The position numbers were made by a program, and so were the translations under genes. Positions 24,645 to 33,033 of a DNA stretch of 64,000 nt are shown in pieces. Each line of letters begins with the position of its first letter. Position 1 is the first letter of the stretch. The DNA is from Variibacter gotjawalensis (GTDB taxonomy: Bacteria > Pseudomonadota > Alphaproteobacteria > Rhizobiales > Xanthobacteraceae), in contig NZ_AP014946.1 of the NCBI RefSeq assembly GCF_002355335.1, forward strand, positions 2,991,501 to 3,055,500, in the 5' to 3' direction. The notes under the pieces were generated by a model, which worked only from the letters and a program-made list of their open reading frames with translations, ran no database searches and had not been told where the DNA came from.

Positions 24645-24938
24645 ATGCGCTCGCTCGCAATCGGTCTTTCTTTCAGTTTGCTGCTCGGGTGCTCGGCCGC
24701 TCTTGCGCAGACGCCTGCCGCACAGCGCGACTGTTCGCAGAACACAGGGTCAGTGAACGCGGGTGCGGCAAAAGCTCCGGACGGGACGGAAAAGCCGGAT
24801 CAACAAGCGGTCGAACGCAGCGCTATCGTGCCGAGCGCCGGACAGCACGAGCAGTCTGCCGCGCCGACAGTCCAACAGAACGGTAAAGACGTTATCGCGG
24901 ACGCCGATTGCCCGAAGCCGCCCAACCAGCCGAAGTAG
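24645..24938 (+). CDS. Small exported protein, possibly a lipoprotein
   Basis: A 97-residue exported protein of unknown function. The N-terminus MRSLAIGLSFSLLLGCSAAL is a signal peptide. LLGC at residues 13-16 would fit a lipobox, but cleavage after ALAQ is equally plausible. The mature part is polar and rich in Gln, Ala and Asp, with two cysteines (RDCSQN, DADCPKPPNQP), and is probably largely disordered. AAAGG lies nine bases before the ATG. It is downstream of the fdhABC operon, but the 80-base gap leaves co-transcription open. Confidence 0.65.
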   Translation: MRSLAIGLSFSLLLGCSAALAQTPAAQRDCSQNTGSVNAGAAKAPDGTEKPDQQAVERSAIVPSAGQHEQSAAPTVQQNGKDVIADADCPKPPNQPK

Positions 24939-24958
24939 CGGGCCGTATAACACCTGGA

Positions 24959-24978
24959 GCGGCGCTGCCGAGCGCCGC
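24959..24978. terminator. Hairpin between convergent transcription units
   Basis: GCGGCGCT-GCCG-AGCGCCGC, a perfect 8-base stem with a 4-base loop, in the gap between the small exported protein (plus) and fdh1A (minus). There is no T run on either side, so it is only a candidate bidirectional or processing signal. Confidence 0.4.
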
Positions 24979-25007
24979 CATTGGCGTACGGAGCGAGGAC
25001 CTCGCGG

Positions 25008-27935
25008 TTACTCCGCGGCTTCGTGAATGGGTTCGTCGCGTTCAACCTTCGCGGCGCAGAATTTGAACTCCGGAATTTTCCCGAATGGGTCGAGCGCTGG
25101 GTTCGTCAGCAGGTTTGCCGCCGCTTCGACGTAGGCAAAGGGAATGAAGACCACTCCATCCGGGACGGCATCGTCCTGACGCGCAGCGAGGCTCACCGTT
25201 CCGCGACGCGTTGAGACGCGAACCATGTCGCCGGGCTGGATGCCCAGCTTCGAAATAGTGCCGCGCGAAAGTTGCGCGATTGCCGTCGGCTCCAATGCAT
25301 CGAGCACCGTTGCGCGCCGTGTCATGGAGCCGGTGTGCCAGTGCTCCAGCTGGCGTCCTGTCGAGAGAATGAACGGATACTCGGCATCCGGTACTTCGTC
25401 CGGCGCGGTGTAGCGCGTGGCAACGAGTTTTGCGACGCCGCCTTCGCGCGGAAAGCCCTTGTCGAACACCACATCGCGACCAGACACGTCCGGTCCATCG
25501 ACCGGATAGGTGACGTGATCTTCGCGCGCGACACGATCCCAGGAGATATTGGCAAGCGCCGGCATCAACGACGACATCTCGGTGAAGACCTGACTCACGT
25601 CTGTGTAGTTCCAGTCGCAGCCGATACGCTGCGCCAAGTCTTGGATGATCCAGAGATCTTGTCGCGCCTCACCCGGCAGAGGAATAGCAGCACGTCCCAT
25701 CTGGACTTGCCGGTTGGTGTTGGTGACGGTGCCGTTTTTTTCGGGCCACGCGCTCGCCGGCAATATGACATCCGCATATGACGCCGTCTCGGTGAGGAAG
25801 ATGTCCTGCACGACGAGATGTTCGAGATGCGCGAGAGCGCCGCGCGCGTGGTTCAGATCGGGATCGGACATCGCGGGGTTCTCGCCCATGATGTACATGC
25901 CCTTGATTTCGTCCGCGTGGATCGCGTCCATGATCTCGACGACGGTCTTGCCGCGCTTCGGGTCGAGCGTAACGCCCCAAGCTGCTTCGTATTTGGCGCG
26001 AATTTCGGAGTTCTCGACGGACTTGTAGTCCGGGAAGAACATCGGGATCAGGCCCGCGTCTGACGCACCCTGCACGTTGTTCTGTCCACGAAGTGGATGC
26101 AGTCCGGTGCCTGGGCGGCCGACTTGGCCGCAGATTAGCGACAACGCGATCAGGCAGCGTGCATTGTCGGTGCCGTGTGTGTGCTGAGAGACGCCCATGC
26201 CCCAGAAGATGATCGCGCTTTCGGCACGCGCAAACGTGCGCGCGACTTCGCGCAGGACGTCTGGTTCGATGCCGCAGATCGGCGACATTTCTTCGGGCGT
26301 GAAAGGCTTTACGCTTTCGGCGAGCTTCTCGAAGTCTTCCGTGTAGGTTTGCACATACTGCTGATCGTAAAGCTTCTCGGTGATGATGACGTTCAAAAGC
26401 CCGTTGAGCATCGCGACGTCGGTGCCGTTCTTGAACTGCATCATCTTCCAAGCATGACGCTTCATGGCCGTGCCGCGCGGATCCATGATGATGAGCTTGG
26501 TGCCGCGTTTCGCGGCTTGCTTGAAAAATGTCGCCGCCACCGGATGGTTCTCGGTCGGGTTAGCGCCGATGACGACGATGACGTCGGAATTCTTGCATTC
26601 GTTGAACGTCGCGGTGACGGCAGCCGATCCAACGCCCTCGAGCAGCGCGGCAACGGACGAGGCGTGGCACAGACGCGTGCAGTGATCGACGTTGTTCGAA
26701 CCGAAGCCAGTGCGGACGAGCTTCTGGAAGAGATACGCTTCTTCGTTCGACCCCTTCGCAGAACCGAAACCGGCGAGCGCGCGCGGACCATCGCGATCGC
26801 GCACCTTAACGAGACCGGCTGCGGCGCGTTCCATCGCTTCTTCCCACGTGGCGACCCGGAAATGCGTCCACGGATTAGCGGGATCGACGAGGTCATCAGC
26901 GCGCTTCGGCACGCCATCCTTGCGGACGAGCGGTTGCGTTAGACGTTGCGGATTGCTGACGTAATCGAAGCCGAAGCGGCCTTTCACGCAAAGACGGCTC
27001 TCGTTCGCCGGACCCGCTTTGCCGGTCACGTAGAGCAGCTTGTCGTCTTTAACATTGTAAGTGAGCTGGCAACCGACGCCGCAGTAGGGGCAGACGCTAT
27101 CGACTTCGCGATCGGGGAAATATGCTTCGGTGCGGATGTTGTTCTCATCGACGAGTGTCGACGGCATCAGGGCCCCAGTCGGGCACGCTTGCACGCACTC
27201 GCCGCACGCCACGCAGGTGGAGCTGCCCATCGGGTCGTCGAAATCGAATACGATTTTTTCGTTGTGACCGCGGCCCGCCATGCCGATGACGTCGTTCACC
27301 TGAACTTCGCGGCAAGCTCGAACACACAGATTGCACTGGATACATGCATCGAGGTTGACGGCCATTGCGGGATGGCTGCGATCCGCGCCGATCTTCTCGC
27401 GCTCCGGAAAACGGCTGACGGACACATCCATCTTCGCCGCCCAGTTCCAGAACTTCGACGCAGGGTCGTGTGCGACTTCGCGCTTCGGCTGGTCCGTCAC
27501 CAGAAGCTCGAGCACCATGTTGCGCCCGGCGGTGGCGCGCTCGCTTTGCGTTTTGACCTTCATGCCGGCGGTCGGCTTGCGAATGCAGCTTGCGGCTAGA
27601 ACGCGCTCGCCTTCGATCTCGACCACGCAGGCGCGGCAGTTGCCATCGGCGCGGTAACCGGGCTCCGGCGAATAGCAAAGGTGCGGGATCGTGGTCCCGC
27701 AGCGTTGCGCAACTTGCCAGATCGTTTCATCGGCGCTCGCTTGAACCTCTTTGCCGTCCAGCACAAAAGTGATCGCATCGCCAGCTTGGCCCACGCCTGC
27801 GACCTTATCTACCGGCGCGCTGTGATCGACGTGCGGCTTGCCATCGCCAGTGTTCTCTCCACCGGCCGCGCCTTTTTTGTCGTGGCCGTAGCCCATCGGC
27901 TTTTGATCGCTCGGATTCGTCATATCGCTCACCAT
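25008..27935 (-). CDS. fdh1A: NAD-linked formate dehydrogenase alpha subunit, FDH1 type
   Basis: A 975-residue cytosolic catalytic subunit. The N-terminal extension holds a 2Fe-2S domain (CGTTIPHLCYSPEPGYRADG, NCRACVVEI), then two 4Fe-4S sites (CIQCNLCVRACREVQ, CVACGECVQACPTGAL). The molybdopterin domain starts with CPYCGVGCQL, with the metal-ligand Cys423 in RLCHASS and ILSTGRQLEHWHTGSMTRR near the end. This architecture equals the NuoG-like alpha subunit of Methylobacterium extorquens FDH1, a tungsten enzyme that also reduces CO2; tungsten use here is inferred from that and from adjacent tupAB. Its ATG overlaps the fdh1B stop by seven bases. Confidence 0.95.
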   Translation of the reverse strand: MVSDMTNPSDQKPMGYGHDKKGAAGGENTGDGKPHVDHSAPVDKVAGVGQAGDAITFVLDGKEVQASADETIWQVAQRCGTTIPHLCYSPEPGYRADGNCRACVVEIEGERVLAASCIRKPTAGMKVKTQSERATAGRNMVLELLVTDQPKREVAHDPASKFWNWAAKMDVSVSRFPEREKIGADRSHPAMAVNLDACIQCNLCVRACREVQVNDVIGMAGRGHNEKIVFDFDDPMGSSTCVACGECVQACPTGALMPSTLVDENNIRTEAYFPDREVDSVCPYCGVGCQLTYNVKDDKLLYVTGKAGPANESRLCVKGRFGFDYVSNPQRLTQPLVRKDGVPKRADDLVDPANPWTHFRVATWEEAMERAAAGLVKVRDRDGPRALAGFGSAKGSNEEAYLFQKLVRTGFGSNNVDHCTRLCHASSVAALLEGVGSAAVTATFNECKNSDVIVVIGANPTENHPVAATFFKQAAKRGTKLIIMDPRGTAMKRHAWKMMQFKNGTDVAMLNGLLNVIITEKLYDQQYVQTYTEDFEKLAESVKPFTPEEMSPICGIEPDVLREVARTFARAESAIIFWGMGVSQHTHGTDNARCLIALSLICGQVGRPGTGLHPLRGQNNVQGASDAGLIPMFFPDYKSVENSEIRAKYEAAWGVTLDPKRGKTVVEIMDAIHADEIKGMYIMGENPAMSDPDLNHARGALAHLEHLVVQDIFLTETASYADVILPASAWPEKNGTVTNTNRQVQMGRAAIPLPGEARQDLWIIQDLAQRIGCDWNYTDVSQVFTEMSSLMPALANISWDRVAREDHVTYPVDGPDVSGRDVVFDKGFPREGGVAKLVATRYTAPDEVPDAEYPFILSTGRQLEHWHTGSMTRRATVLDALEPTAIAQLSRGTISKLGIQPGDMVRVSTRRGTVSLAARQDDAVPDGVVFIPFAYVEAAANLLTNPALDPFGKIPEFKFCAAKVERDEPIHEAAE

Positions 27936-29641
27936 GCGCTCAGAGGCTTGGTCAGATCATCGCGGAAATGCTTCAACACGCTGATCAACGGATTTGGCGC
28001 AGCCTGCCCAAGGCCGCAGATGGACGCGTCGCGCATCACGGAGGCGAGTTCGTTGAGGAGAGACTCGTCCCACGGGCCTTGGGCCATCAAACGCACGGCC
28101 TTCTCGGTGCCGACTCGGCACGGCGTGCATTGGCCGCAGCTTTCGTCTTCGAAGAAGCGCATGAGATTGAGCGCAACTTGCTTCATGTCGTCTTGATCGG
28201 AAAGGACGACGACAGCGTGAGAACCGACGAAGCAGCCGTGTTTTTCCAGCGTGCCGAAGTCGAGCGGGATATCGGCCATCGATGCGGGAAGAATGCCGCC
28301 CGACGCACCACCCGGTAGGTAAGCCTTGAACTTATGTCCATCGAGCATCCCGCCGGAAAACTCGTCGATCAATTCCTGCATTGTGACGCCAGCGGGGGCG
28401 AGCTTCACGCCTGGATTTTTGACCCGGCCGGATACGGAGAAAGAGCGAAAGCCTTTGCGCTCGTTACGCCCTTGCGACGTGAACCACGACGCGCCTTTCT
28501 CGACGATGTCGCAAATCCAAAACAGCGTTTCGACATTCTGTACGAGCGTCGGCCGGCCGAAGAGGCCGACCTGCGCGACGTAAGGCGGGCGATGTCGCGG
28601 CAACCCGCGCTTGCCCTCGATCGATTCGATCATCGCGGACTCTTCTCCGCAGATGTAAGCTCCGGCGCCGCGGCGCAGGTGCACCTTCGTATGCGGCGAA
28701 AGGCCGGCGGCCTCTGCCTTCGCTATCTCGTCCAGCAGCATCAAGCGAAGCTCGGGATACTCGTCGCGCAAGTAGAAGAACACTTCGCGCGCTTCGACGA
28801 CCCATGCTGCCAGCAGCATTCCCTCGATGAAGCGATGCGGGTCGAGTCCGAGATAGTGCCGGTCCTTGAATGTTCCGGGTTCGCCTTCGTCGCCATTGAC
28901 CGCCATCAACCGAGGGCCAGGCTCGGCACGCACCAACGACCATTTGCGCCCGGTCGGGAAACCGGCACCGCCAAGGCCTCGCAAGCCTGCGTCATTAACA
29001 GCAGCTATGACGTCGTCGCGATTGCGCGCTCCATCGAGGCAAGCTTTGAGTAGCCGATAGCCGCCGTCGGCTTGATACGAGGGCAAGTCTTTTGCCGGCT
29101 CCGCTGCGTGCGCGTGCGTATCATGATGGATTGCATCTGAAACGAGTTCGGCCGTCGCCCGCATGGTCTGAACGTGCCCGACCGCAACAACCGGCGCCCG
29201 ATCGCACGCGCCCATGCAGGGTGCGCGCACGACTCGAACGTCGGGTCCTAGAATTTCCGGAAGGCGATTCAGCATTTTCTCGGCGCCTGCCATTGCGCAA
29301 GAAAGGCTGTCGCAGACACGCACCGTGACGGCCGGCGGCGTATCCGCGCCTTCCTTCACGACGTCGAAGTGAGCATAGAAGGTCGCAACTTCGTAGACTT
29401 CGGTCTGCGCCATCTTCATCTCGGCGGCGAGCGCAGCAAGGTGCGCAGCCGACAGATGGCCGTAGCGGTCCTGGATGAGATGGAGGTGCTCGATCAGCAG
29501 ATCGCGGCGACGTGGCCGGTTGCCTAAGAGCTCGCCGATGTCCTGGGCGGCTACGAGGTCGAGCTGACGGCCTTTGGGGGTACGGCGCGGACGCTTGCGA
29601 CGCGCGGGCTCTGCGTCGCGTGGCGGTACGTGCAAATTCAT
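27929..29641 (-). CDS. fdh1B: NAD-linked formate dehydrogenase beta subunit, NuoE-NuoF fusion
   Basis: A 570-residue diaphorase subunit that passes electrons from Fdh1A to NAD. Residues ~35-165 are NuoE/FdsG-like with a 2Fe-2S site (VRVCDSLSCAMAG, VRAPCMGACDRAP). Residues ~190-570 are NuoF/FdsB-like, with the FMN and NADH-binding glycine-rich segments (GLRGLGGAGFPTGRKW, NGDEGEPGTFKDR) and a C-terminal 4Fe-4S site (ESCGQCTPCRVG). Most FDS enzymes have separate FdsG and FdsB; this fusion is the two-subunit FDH1 form. It is the first gene of the operon. No fdsC or fdsD gene accompanies it, although fdhD is present elsewhere in the cluster. Confidence 0.95.
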   Translation of the reverse strand: MNLHVPPRDAEPARRKRPRRTPKGRQLDLVAAQDIGELLGNRPRRRDLLIEHLHLIQDRYGHLSAAHLAALAAEMKMAQTEVYEVATFYAHFDVVKEGADTPPAVTVRVCDSLSCAMAGAEKMLNRLPEILGPDVRVVRAPCMGACDRAPVVAVGHVQTMRATAELVSDAIHHDTHAHAAEPAKDLPSYQADGGYRLLKACLDGARNRDDVIAAVNDAGLRGLGGAGFPTGRKWSLVRAEPGPRLMAVNGDEGEPGTFKDRHYLGLDPHRFIEGMLLAAWVVEAREVFFYLRDEYPELRLMLLDEIAKAEAAGLSPHTKVHLRRGAGAYICGEESAMIESIEGKRGLPRHRPPYVAQVGLFGRPTLVQNVETLFWICDIVEKGASWFTSQGRNERKGFRSFSVSGRVKNPGVKLAPAGVTMQELIDEFSGGMLDGHKFKAYLPGGASGGILPASMADIPLDFGTLEKHGCFVGSHAVVVLSDQDDMKQVALNLMRFFEDESCGQCTPCRVGTEKAVRLMAQGPWDESLLNELASVMRDASICGLGQAAPNPLISVLKHFRDDLTKPLSAW

Positions 29642-29963
29642 TATTTCATCCCAGCGGCGCTGGCCAACGACGGGTTTTGACTTGAAAGAAGGCCCGCTTA
29701 TGCCGACGTCTCTTTAGAATGACGCGCAACTGCGACTAGAACAAGCGCGTGAACAGCGTCGATTGATAGAATATCTCTATCATGAAGCGCGGCGAGTTAG
29801 ATGCGCAAACAGCGCAGCGTTCGGGGTTTCGACCCGCTGCGTGACGGCTCGCTGAGCTTCTGGGACGACAATCAAAGGCTGAGGTAGGGCCGCACGAGCT
29901 GGCCAGAAACGCTTAGGTCAGCGATTGGAAAGGCGCTGATTCGAAACCAGCGGGTCAGTTCAG
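29642..29963. other. Non-coding stretch between fdh1B and tRNA-Glu
   Basis: About 320 bases without a convincing gene. It contains the palindrome at 29764-29782 and a possible weak minus-strand promoter reading towards fdh1B (TTGTTC at 29744-29739 and TCATTC at 29722-29717, 16-base spacer). A 28-codon plus-strand frame from ATG 29801 is present but has no recognisable features. Related operons often carry a divergent LysR-type regulator gene at this place, from memory; none is visible here. Confidence 0.6.
29764..29782. promoter_or_regulatory. Palindromic operator candidate TGATAGA-N5-TCTATCA (site 3)
   Basis: A perfect 19-base palindrome with 7-base arms, TGATAGA-ATATC-TCTATCA, centred at 29773, 132 bases upstream of fdh1B. 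Its core GATAG-N7-CTATC equals the ATAG-N7-CTAT core of sites 1 and 2. With transcription starting near 29710 from the weak promoter noted in this gap, the centre would be at about -63, the usual place for a LysR-type recognition site (T-N11-A motif). Confidence 0.55.
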
Positions 29964-30038
29964 TGGCGTCCCCACGGGGAATCGAACCCCGGTCTTCACC
30001 GTGAAAGGGTGATGTCCTGACCGCTAGACGATGGGGAC
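29964..30038 (-). tRNA. tRNA-Glu (anticodon TTC)
   Basis: A 75-base cloverleaf on the minus strand with encoded CCA. The acceptor stem starts GTCCCC, the anticodon loop reads CTTTCAC with anticodon TTC, and the T arm contains GGTTCGATTCC. Discriminator base is G. Confidence 0.95.
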
Positions 30039-30156
30039 ACGCCGTGATCGGGGCGGGCGTGAAAGCAGCGCCCCAAATCGGTGCCGACGTATAGAGAGGT
30101 TTGCCGAGCCGTTCAAGCCAACCCGGCTTAGGAATCCTCACGAATTTCCCAAACCC

Positions 30157-30612
30157 TCACCAATTTCCGGTATTGCCCATTGAAGACCACGGCTCCTGAG
30201 GCGGTAGAGCGTCGCCCTTCTGCAAAAGCTCGATCGATTGCTTGTCCGGGCTGCGGACGAAGGCCATCCGGCCATCGCGCGGCGGGCGATTGATGACGAC
30301 GCCGGCGTTCTGCAGTTTCTCACAGGTCGCATAGATATCGTCGACCTCGTAGGCCAAATGGCCGAAATAGCGAGCTTCGCCGTAGTCCTCGGCATCCCAG
30401 TTATAAGTTAGCTCGACGAGCGGTGCCTCGCGACCGGCCTTTTTCGAATCGGCGACGAGCGACTTGTCGTCCGGACCGGCCAGGAAAACGTTCGTGAATT
30501 TGCCTTTTTGGTCGTCGTAGCGACGGACCTCGACGAGCCCCATCTTGTTGACAAAGAAGTCGAGCGAAGCGTCGAGGTCGCGGACGCGCAACATCGTATG
30601 CAAGTACCTCAC
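30157..30612 (-). CDS. gloA: Lactoylglutathione lyase (glyoxalase I)
   Basis: A 151-residue glyoxalase I, which converts the methylglyoxal-glutathione hemithioacetal to S-lactoylglutathione. The N-terminus [20 protein letters not shown] supplies the first metal-binding His, and [19 protein letters not shown] and [11 protein letters not shown] the later His and Glu ligands. The length fits single-domain bacterial GloA, with a slightly longer C-terminal tail. The start is GTG at 30612 with TAAGGAGA about ten bases upstream. No operon partner is evident; the sirtuin gene diverges on the other side. Confidence 0.92.
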   Translation of the reverse strand: MRYLHTMLRVRDLDASLDFFVNKMGLVEVRRYDDQKGKFTNVFLAGPDDKSLVADSKKAGREAPLVELTYNWDAEDYGEARYFGHLAYEVDDIYATCEKLQNAGVVINRPPRDGRMAFVRSPDKQSIELLQKGDALPPQEPWSSMGNTGNW

Positions 30613-30744
30613 GGGGCGTTTCTCCTTATCGTTGGGTCTACCTCGCTTAACACCGTTCGGCCGCGAAGGTCACGCTGGCTTGACGATCGGCAGATCCAAA
30701 TATCCATTCAAAGCTTATGACCTCCGAACGGTCGGACAAATTCA

Positions 30745-31506
30745 ATGATTGAAGAAAACCTCGAGAATGCCATGGCACGTTTGCGCGATATGTTCGATCG
30801 CGCCGAACGCATCCTGCCATTCACCGGCGCCGGGATATCGACCGAATGCGGCATCCCGGATTTCCGCTCGCCGGGTGGCTTTTGGACCAAGAACCGGCCG
30901 ATCCCATTCGACGAATTCCTCACCGATCGTGGCGCGCGCGATGAGTCGTGGCGGCGCCGCTTCGCGATGCAGGACAGTTTCGGTAGCGCGAAGCCGGGGA
31001 GGGGACACCGTGCACTTGCACTCCTCAACCTGATCGGCAAGGCGCCGGAAGTGATCACTCAAAATATCGACAACTTGCACCAAGACTCCGGCATTCTGCC
31101 CAACGACGTTATAGAGCTTCACGGCAATACCTCGTACGCGACGTGTCTCGATTGCGGTAAACGCTACGAGCTTGCGTGGATGCGCGAACGCTTTGAAGCG
31201 AATGGCGGCCATGCACCGGACTGCGACTGCGGCGGCTTCATCAAGACCGCGACGATCTCATTCGGGCAATCGATGCCGGCCGAACCGATGCGCAGAGCCG
31301 AAGCCGCAACGCTCGCGTGCGATCTTTTTCTGGTCGTCGGTTCATCGCTGGTCGTCTGGCCGGCTGCGGGTTTTCCCGCGATCGCAAAGCGCAACGGCGC
31401 GAAACTCGTGATCATCAATCGCGACGCAACCGACATCGATGATGAAGCCGATGTCGTCGTGCGTCACGACATCGGCACTGTGCTCGCACCATTCGCCGCG
31501 CAGTAA
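30745..31506 (+). CDS. NAD-dependent protein deacetylase, Sir2 family
   Basis: A 253-residue sirtuin that removes acyl groups from lysines at the expense of NAD. Conserved elements are present: FTGAGISTECGIPDFRSPGG for NAD binding, TQNIDNLHQDSG, the catalytic His in ELHGN, zinc cysteines CLDC and the compact CDCGG pair, then FGQSMP and LFLVVGSSLVVWPAAG. In E. coli the homologue CobB controls acetyl-CoA synthetase and other enzymes. A possible -35 TTGACG lies at about 30677. It is a single gene divergent from gloA. Confidence 0.93.
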   Translation: MIEENLENAMARLRDMFDRAERILPFTGAGISTECGIPDFRSPGGFWTKNRPIPFDEFLTDRGARDESWRRRFAMQDSFGSAKPGRGHRALALLNLIGKAPEVITQNIDNLHQDSGILPNDVIELHGNTSYATCLDCGKRYELAWMRERFEANGGHAPDCDCGGFIKTATISFGQSMPAEPMRRAEAATLACDLFLVVGSSLVVWPAAGFPAIAKRNGAKLVIINRDATDIDDEADVVVRHDIGTVLAPFAAQ

Positions 31507-31694
31507 AACTGCAGGTTCGCACCGCGGCATCCACACGCGCATGCGTTGCACTTTTGCACAGGTGTGCTGGAAACAACTCAATCGTGACGATTTCCCCCTT
31601 TGCGTCGCTTGCGACGATGTTATGGTCGAGAGTGGTTGAGTCGATGAAGCGCCCTATACAAGCGGCGCCTGAGTAACAGCGGCAGTACGGCGTT

Positions 31695-32285
31695 ATGACG
31701 TCGGGTTTGGGGGCTAAGGGTTCCGACGCAGTATCTGCGTCCGAGCCTGAAACACTCGGAGACGGGGCGACGACCAGCGTTCTTGAGATCGCTGGCGTCA
31801 TCAAATGGTTTGACGTTTCCAAAGGGTTTGGTTTCATCGTGCCCGATCAGGGCGGAGGTGATGTGCTTTTGCACGTCACGTGTTTGCGCCGCGATGGCTA
31901 TCAAACAGCCTACGAGGGTGCGCGCGTCGTCGTCGAGGTCTCGCAGCGGCCGAAAGGCATGCAAGTCGTCCGCATCAAATCGATGGACAACTCGACAGCG
32001 ATCCACCCGGCGCAGATGCCGCCGGCGCGCACGCACGTGCAAGTTGAACCCACGAGCAATCTCGAACGTGCAACTGTGAAGTGGTTCAACCGCCTTCGCG
32101 GTTTCGGCTTCCTCACGCGCGGCGAGGGCACCGAAGACATCTTCGTGCACATGGAAACCCTTCGCCACTTCGGCATCACCGAACTGCGCCCCGGTCAAAC
32201 GGTCCTCGTCCGCTTCGGGCCTGGCGATAAGGGGCTGATGGCGGCGGAAGTCCGCCCCGACACCGGCGCTCGCTCTTCACACTAA
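31695..32285 (+). CDS. Cold shock protein with two CSD domains
   Basis: A 196-residue protein with two OB-fold cold shock domains. The first (~residues 32-97) contains GVIKWFDVSKGFGFIVPD and DVLLHVTCLRR; the second (~125-188) contains ATVKWFNRLRGFGFLTRGEG and DIFVHMETLR. Both retain the RNP1-like KGFGF/RGFGF and RNP2-like FVH/LLH RNA-binding motifs. Two-domain cold shock proteins are typical of Hyphomicrobiales and probably act as RNA chaperones. The 188-base upstream gap gives room for a long 5' leader, as is usual for cold shock genes. The N-terminal 25 residues are low complexity. Confidence 0.92.
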   Translation: MTSGLGAKGSDAVSASEPETLGDGATTSVLEIAGVIKWFDVSKGFGFIVPDQGGGDVLLHVTCLRRDGYQTAYEGARVVVEVSQRPKGMQVVRIKSMDNSTAIHPAQMPPARTHVQVEPTSNLERATVKWFNRLRGFGFLTRGEGTEDIFVHMETLRHFGITELRPGQTVLVRFGPGDKGLMAAEVRPDTGARSSH

Positions 32286-32400
32286 CGTTGACGCGCTTCT
32301 AAGGCGCGCGATCGCGCTTGATTTCGCCCGATTGCTGACCGAAATTCCGCCGGGCGCGTTGAGCGAGGGCGAGACGGTTTGGCGTCTCGAAAGGACGGAC

Positions 32401-32868
32401 ATGCAATTCTTCGGGTGGCGAACCAATATCGCGGCAGCTTTCGCCGCGTTGCTGATGGTTGTCGGGATCGCCGCAGCCAAGGGCCCGGAGTTTCAAACGC
32501 TCGAGATCGCGTCCGGCTCCGGCGTTCATACCTTTCTGGTTGAAGTTGTCGCGAATGATGCCGACCGCGCCAAAGGTTTGATGTACCGGAAAGAGTTGCC
32601 CGAAGGGCAGGGCATGCTGTTTGACTTCCAGCGCGAGCAAGAGATCGCGATGTGGATGGAGAACACCTATGTCTCGCTCGACATGGTGTTCATCAGGGGC
32701 GATGGCCGCATTCTGCGCATTGCCGAGAATACGGAGCCGTTATCGCGCCGCACGATCCCGTCCGGCGGCCCCGTCAAAGGGGTACTCGAAGTCGTTGCCG
32801 GCACTGCGAGAAAACTCGGGTTGAAACCCGGCGATCGCGTCGGTCATCCGATGTTTAGCGGCAGGTGA
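32401..32868 (+). CDS. DUF192 family exported protein
   Basis: A 155-residue protein. After a hydrophobic signal (AAAFAALLMVVGIAAAK) comes the whole DUF192 domain: FLVEVVANDADRAKGLMYRK, LPEGQGMLFDF, MWMENTYVSLDMVFI, and IPSGGPVKGVLEVVAGTARK. The GLMYR and MWM(E/K)NT signatures are hallmarks of the family; its function is not established. ATG 32401 has AAAGGA six bases upstream and begins the signal peptide, so the longer frame to 32332 is not used. It follows the cold shock gene by 115 bases and precedes tRNA-Pro. Confidence 0.85.
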   Translation: MQFFGWRTNIAAAFAALLMVVGIAAAKGPEFQTLEIASGSGVHTFLVEVVANDADRAKGLMYRKELPEGQGMLFDFQREQEIAMWMENTYVSLDMVFIRGDGRILRIAENTEPLSRRTIPSGGPVKGVLEVVAGTARKLGLKPGDRVGHPMFSGR

Positions 32869-32937
32869 CGGTTGCGTAAGGTAGTCCGAAGCGGTATCGA
32901 ACCGTCACGGTGGCGCTCGCCATCCATGAATCGTCGG

Positions 32938-33014
32938 CGGGGTATAGCGCAGTCCGGTAGCGCGGAAGTTTTGGGTACTTCAGGTCGCAGGTTCGAATCC
33001 TGCTGCCCCGACCA
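32938..33014 (+). tRNA. tRNA-Pro (anticodon TGG)
   Basis: A 77-base cloverleaf with encoded CCA. The acceptor arms are CGGGGTA and TGCCCCG, the anticodon stem-loop is GAAGT-TTTGGGT-ACTTC with anticodon TGG, and the T arm is GCAGG-TTCGAAT-CCTGC. Confidence 0.95.
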
Positions 33015-33033
33015 TTCTTGAGGCTTTGCAAGT

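Noticed and set aside
29801-29887. 28-codon plus-strand frame upstream of tRNA-Glu as a remnant of a LysR gene
   Set aside because: The peptide (MRKQRSVRGFDPLRDGSLSF...) shows no winged-helix similarity and no ribosome-binding site.
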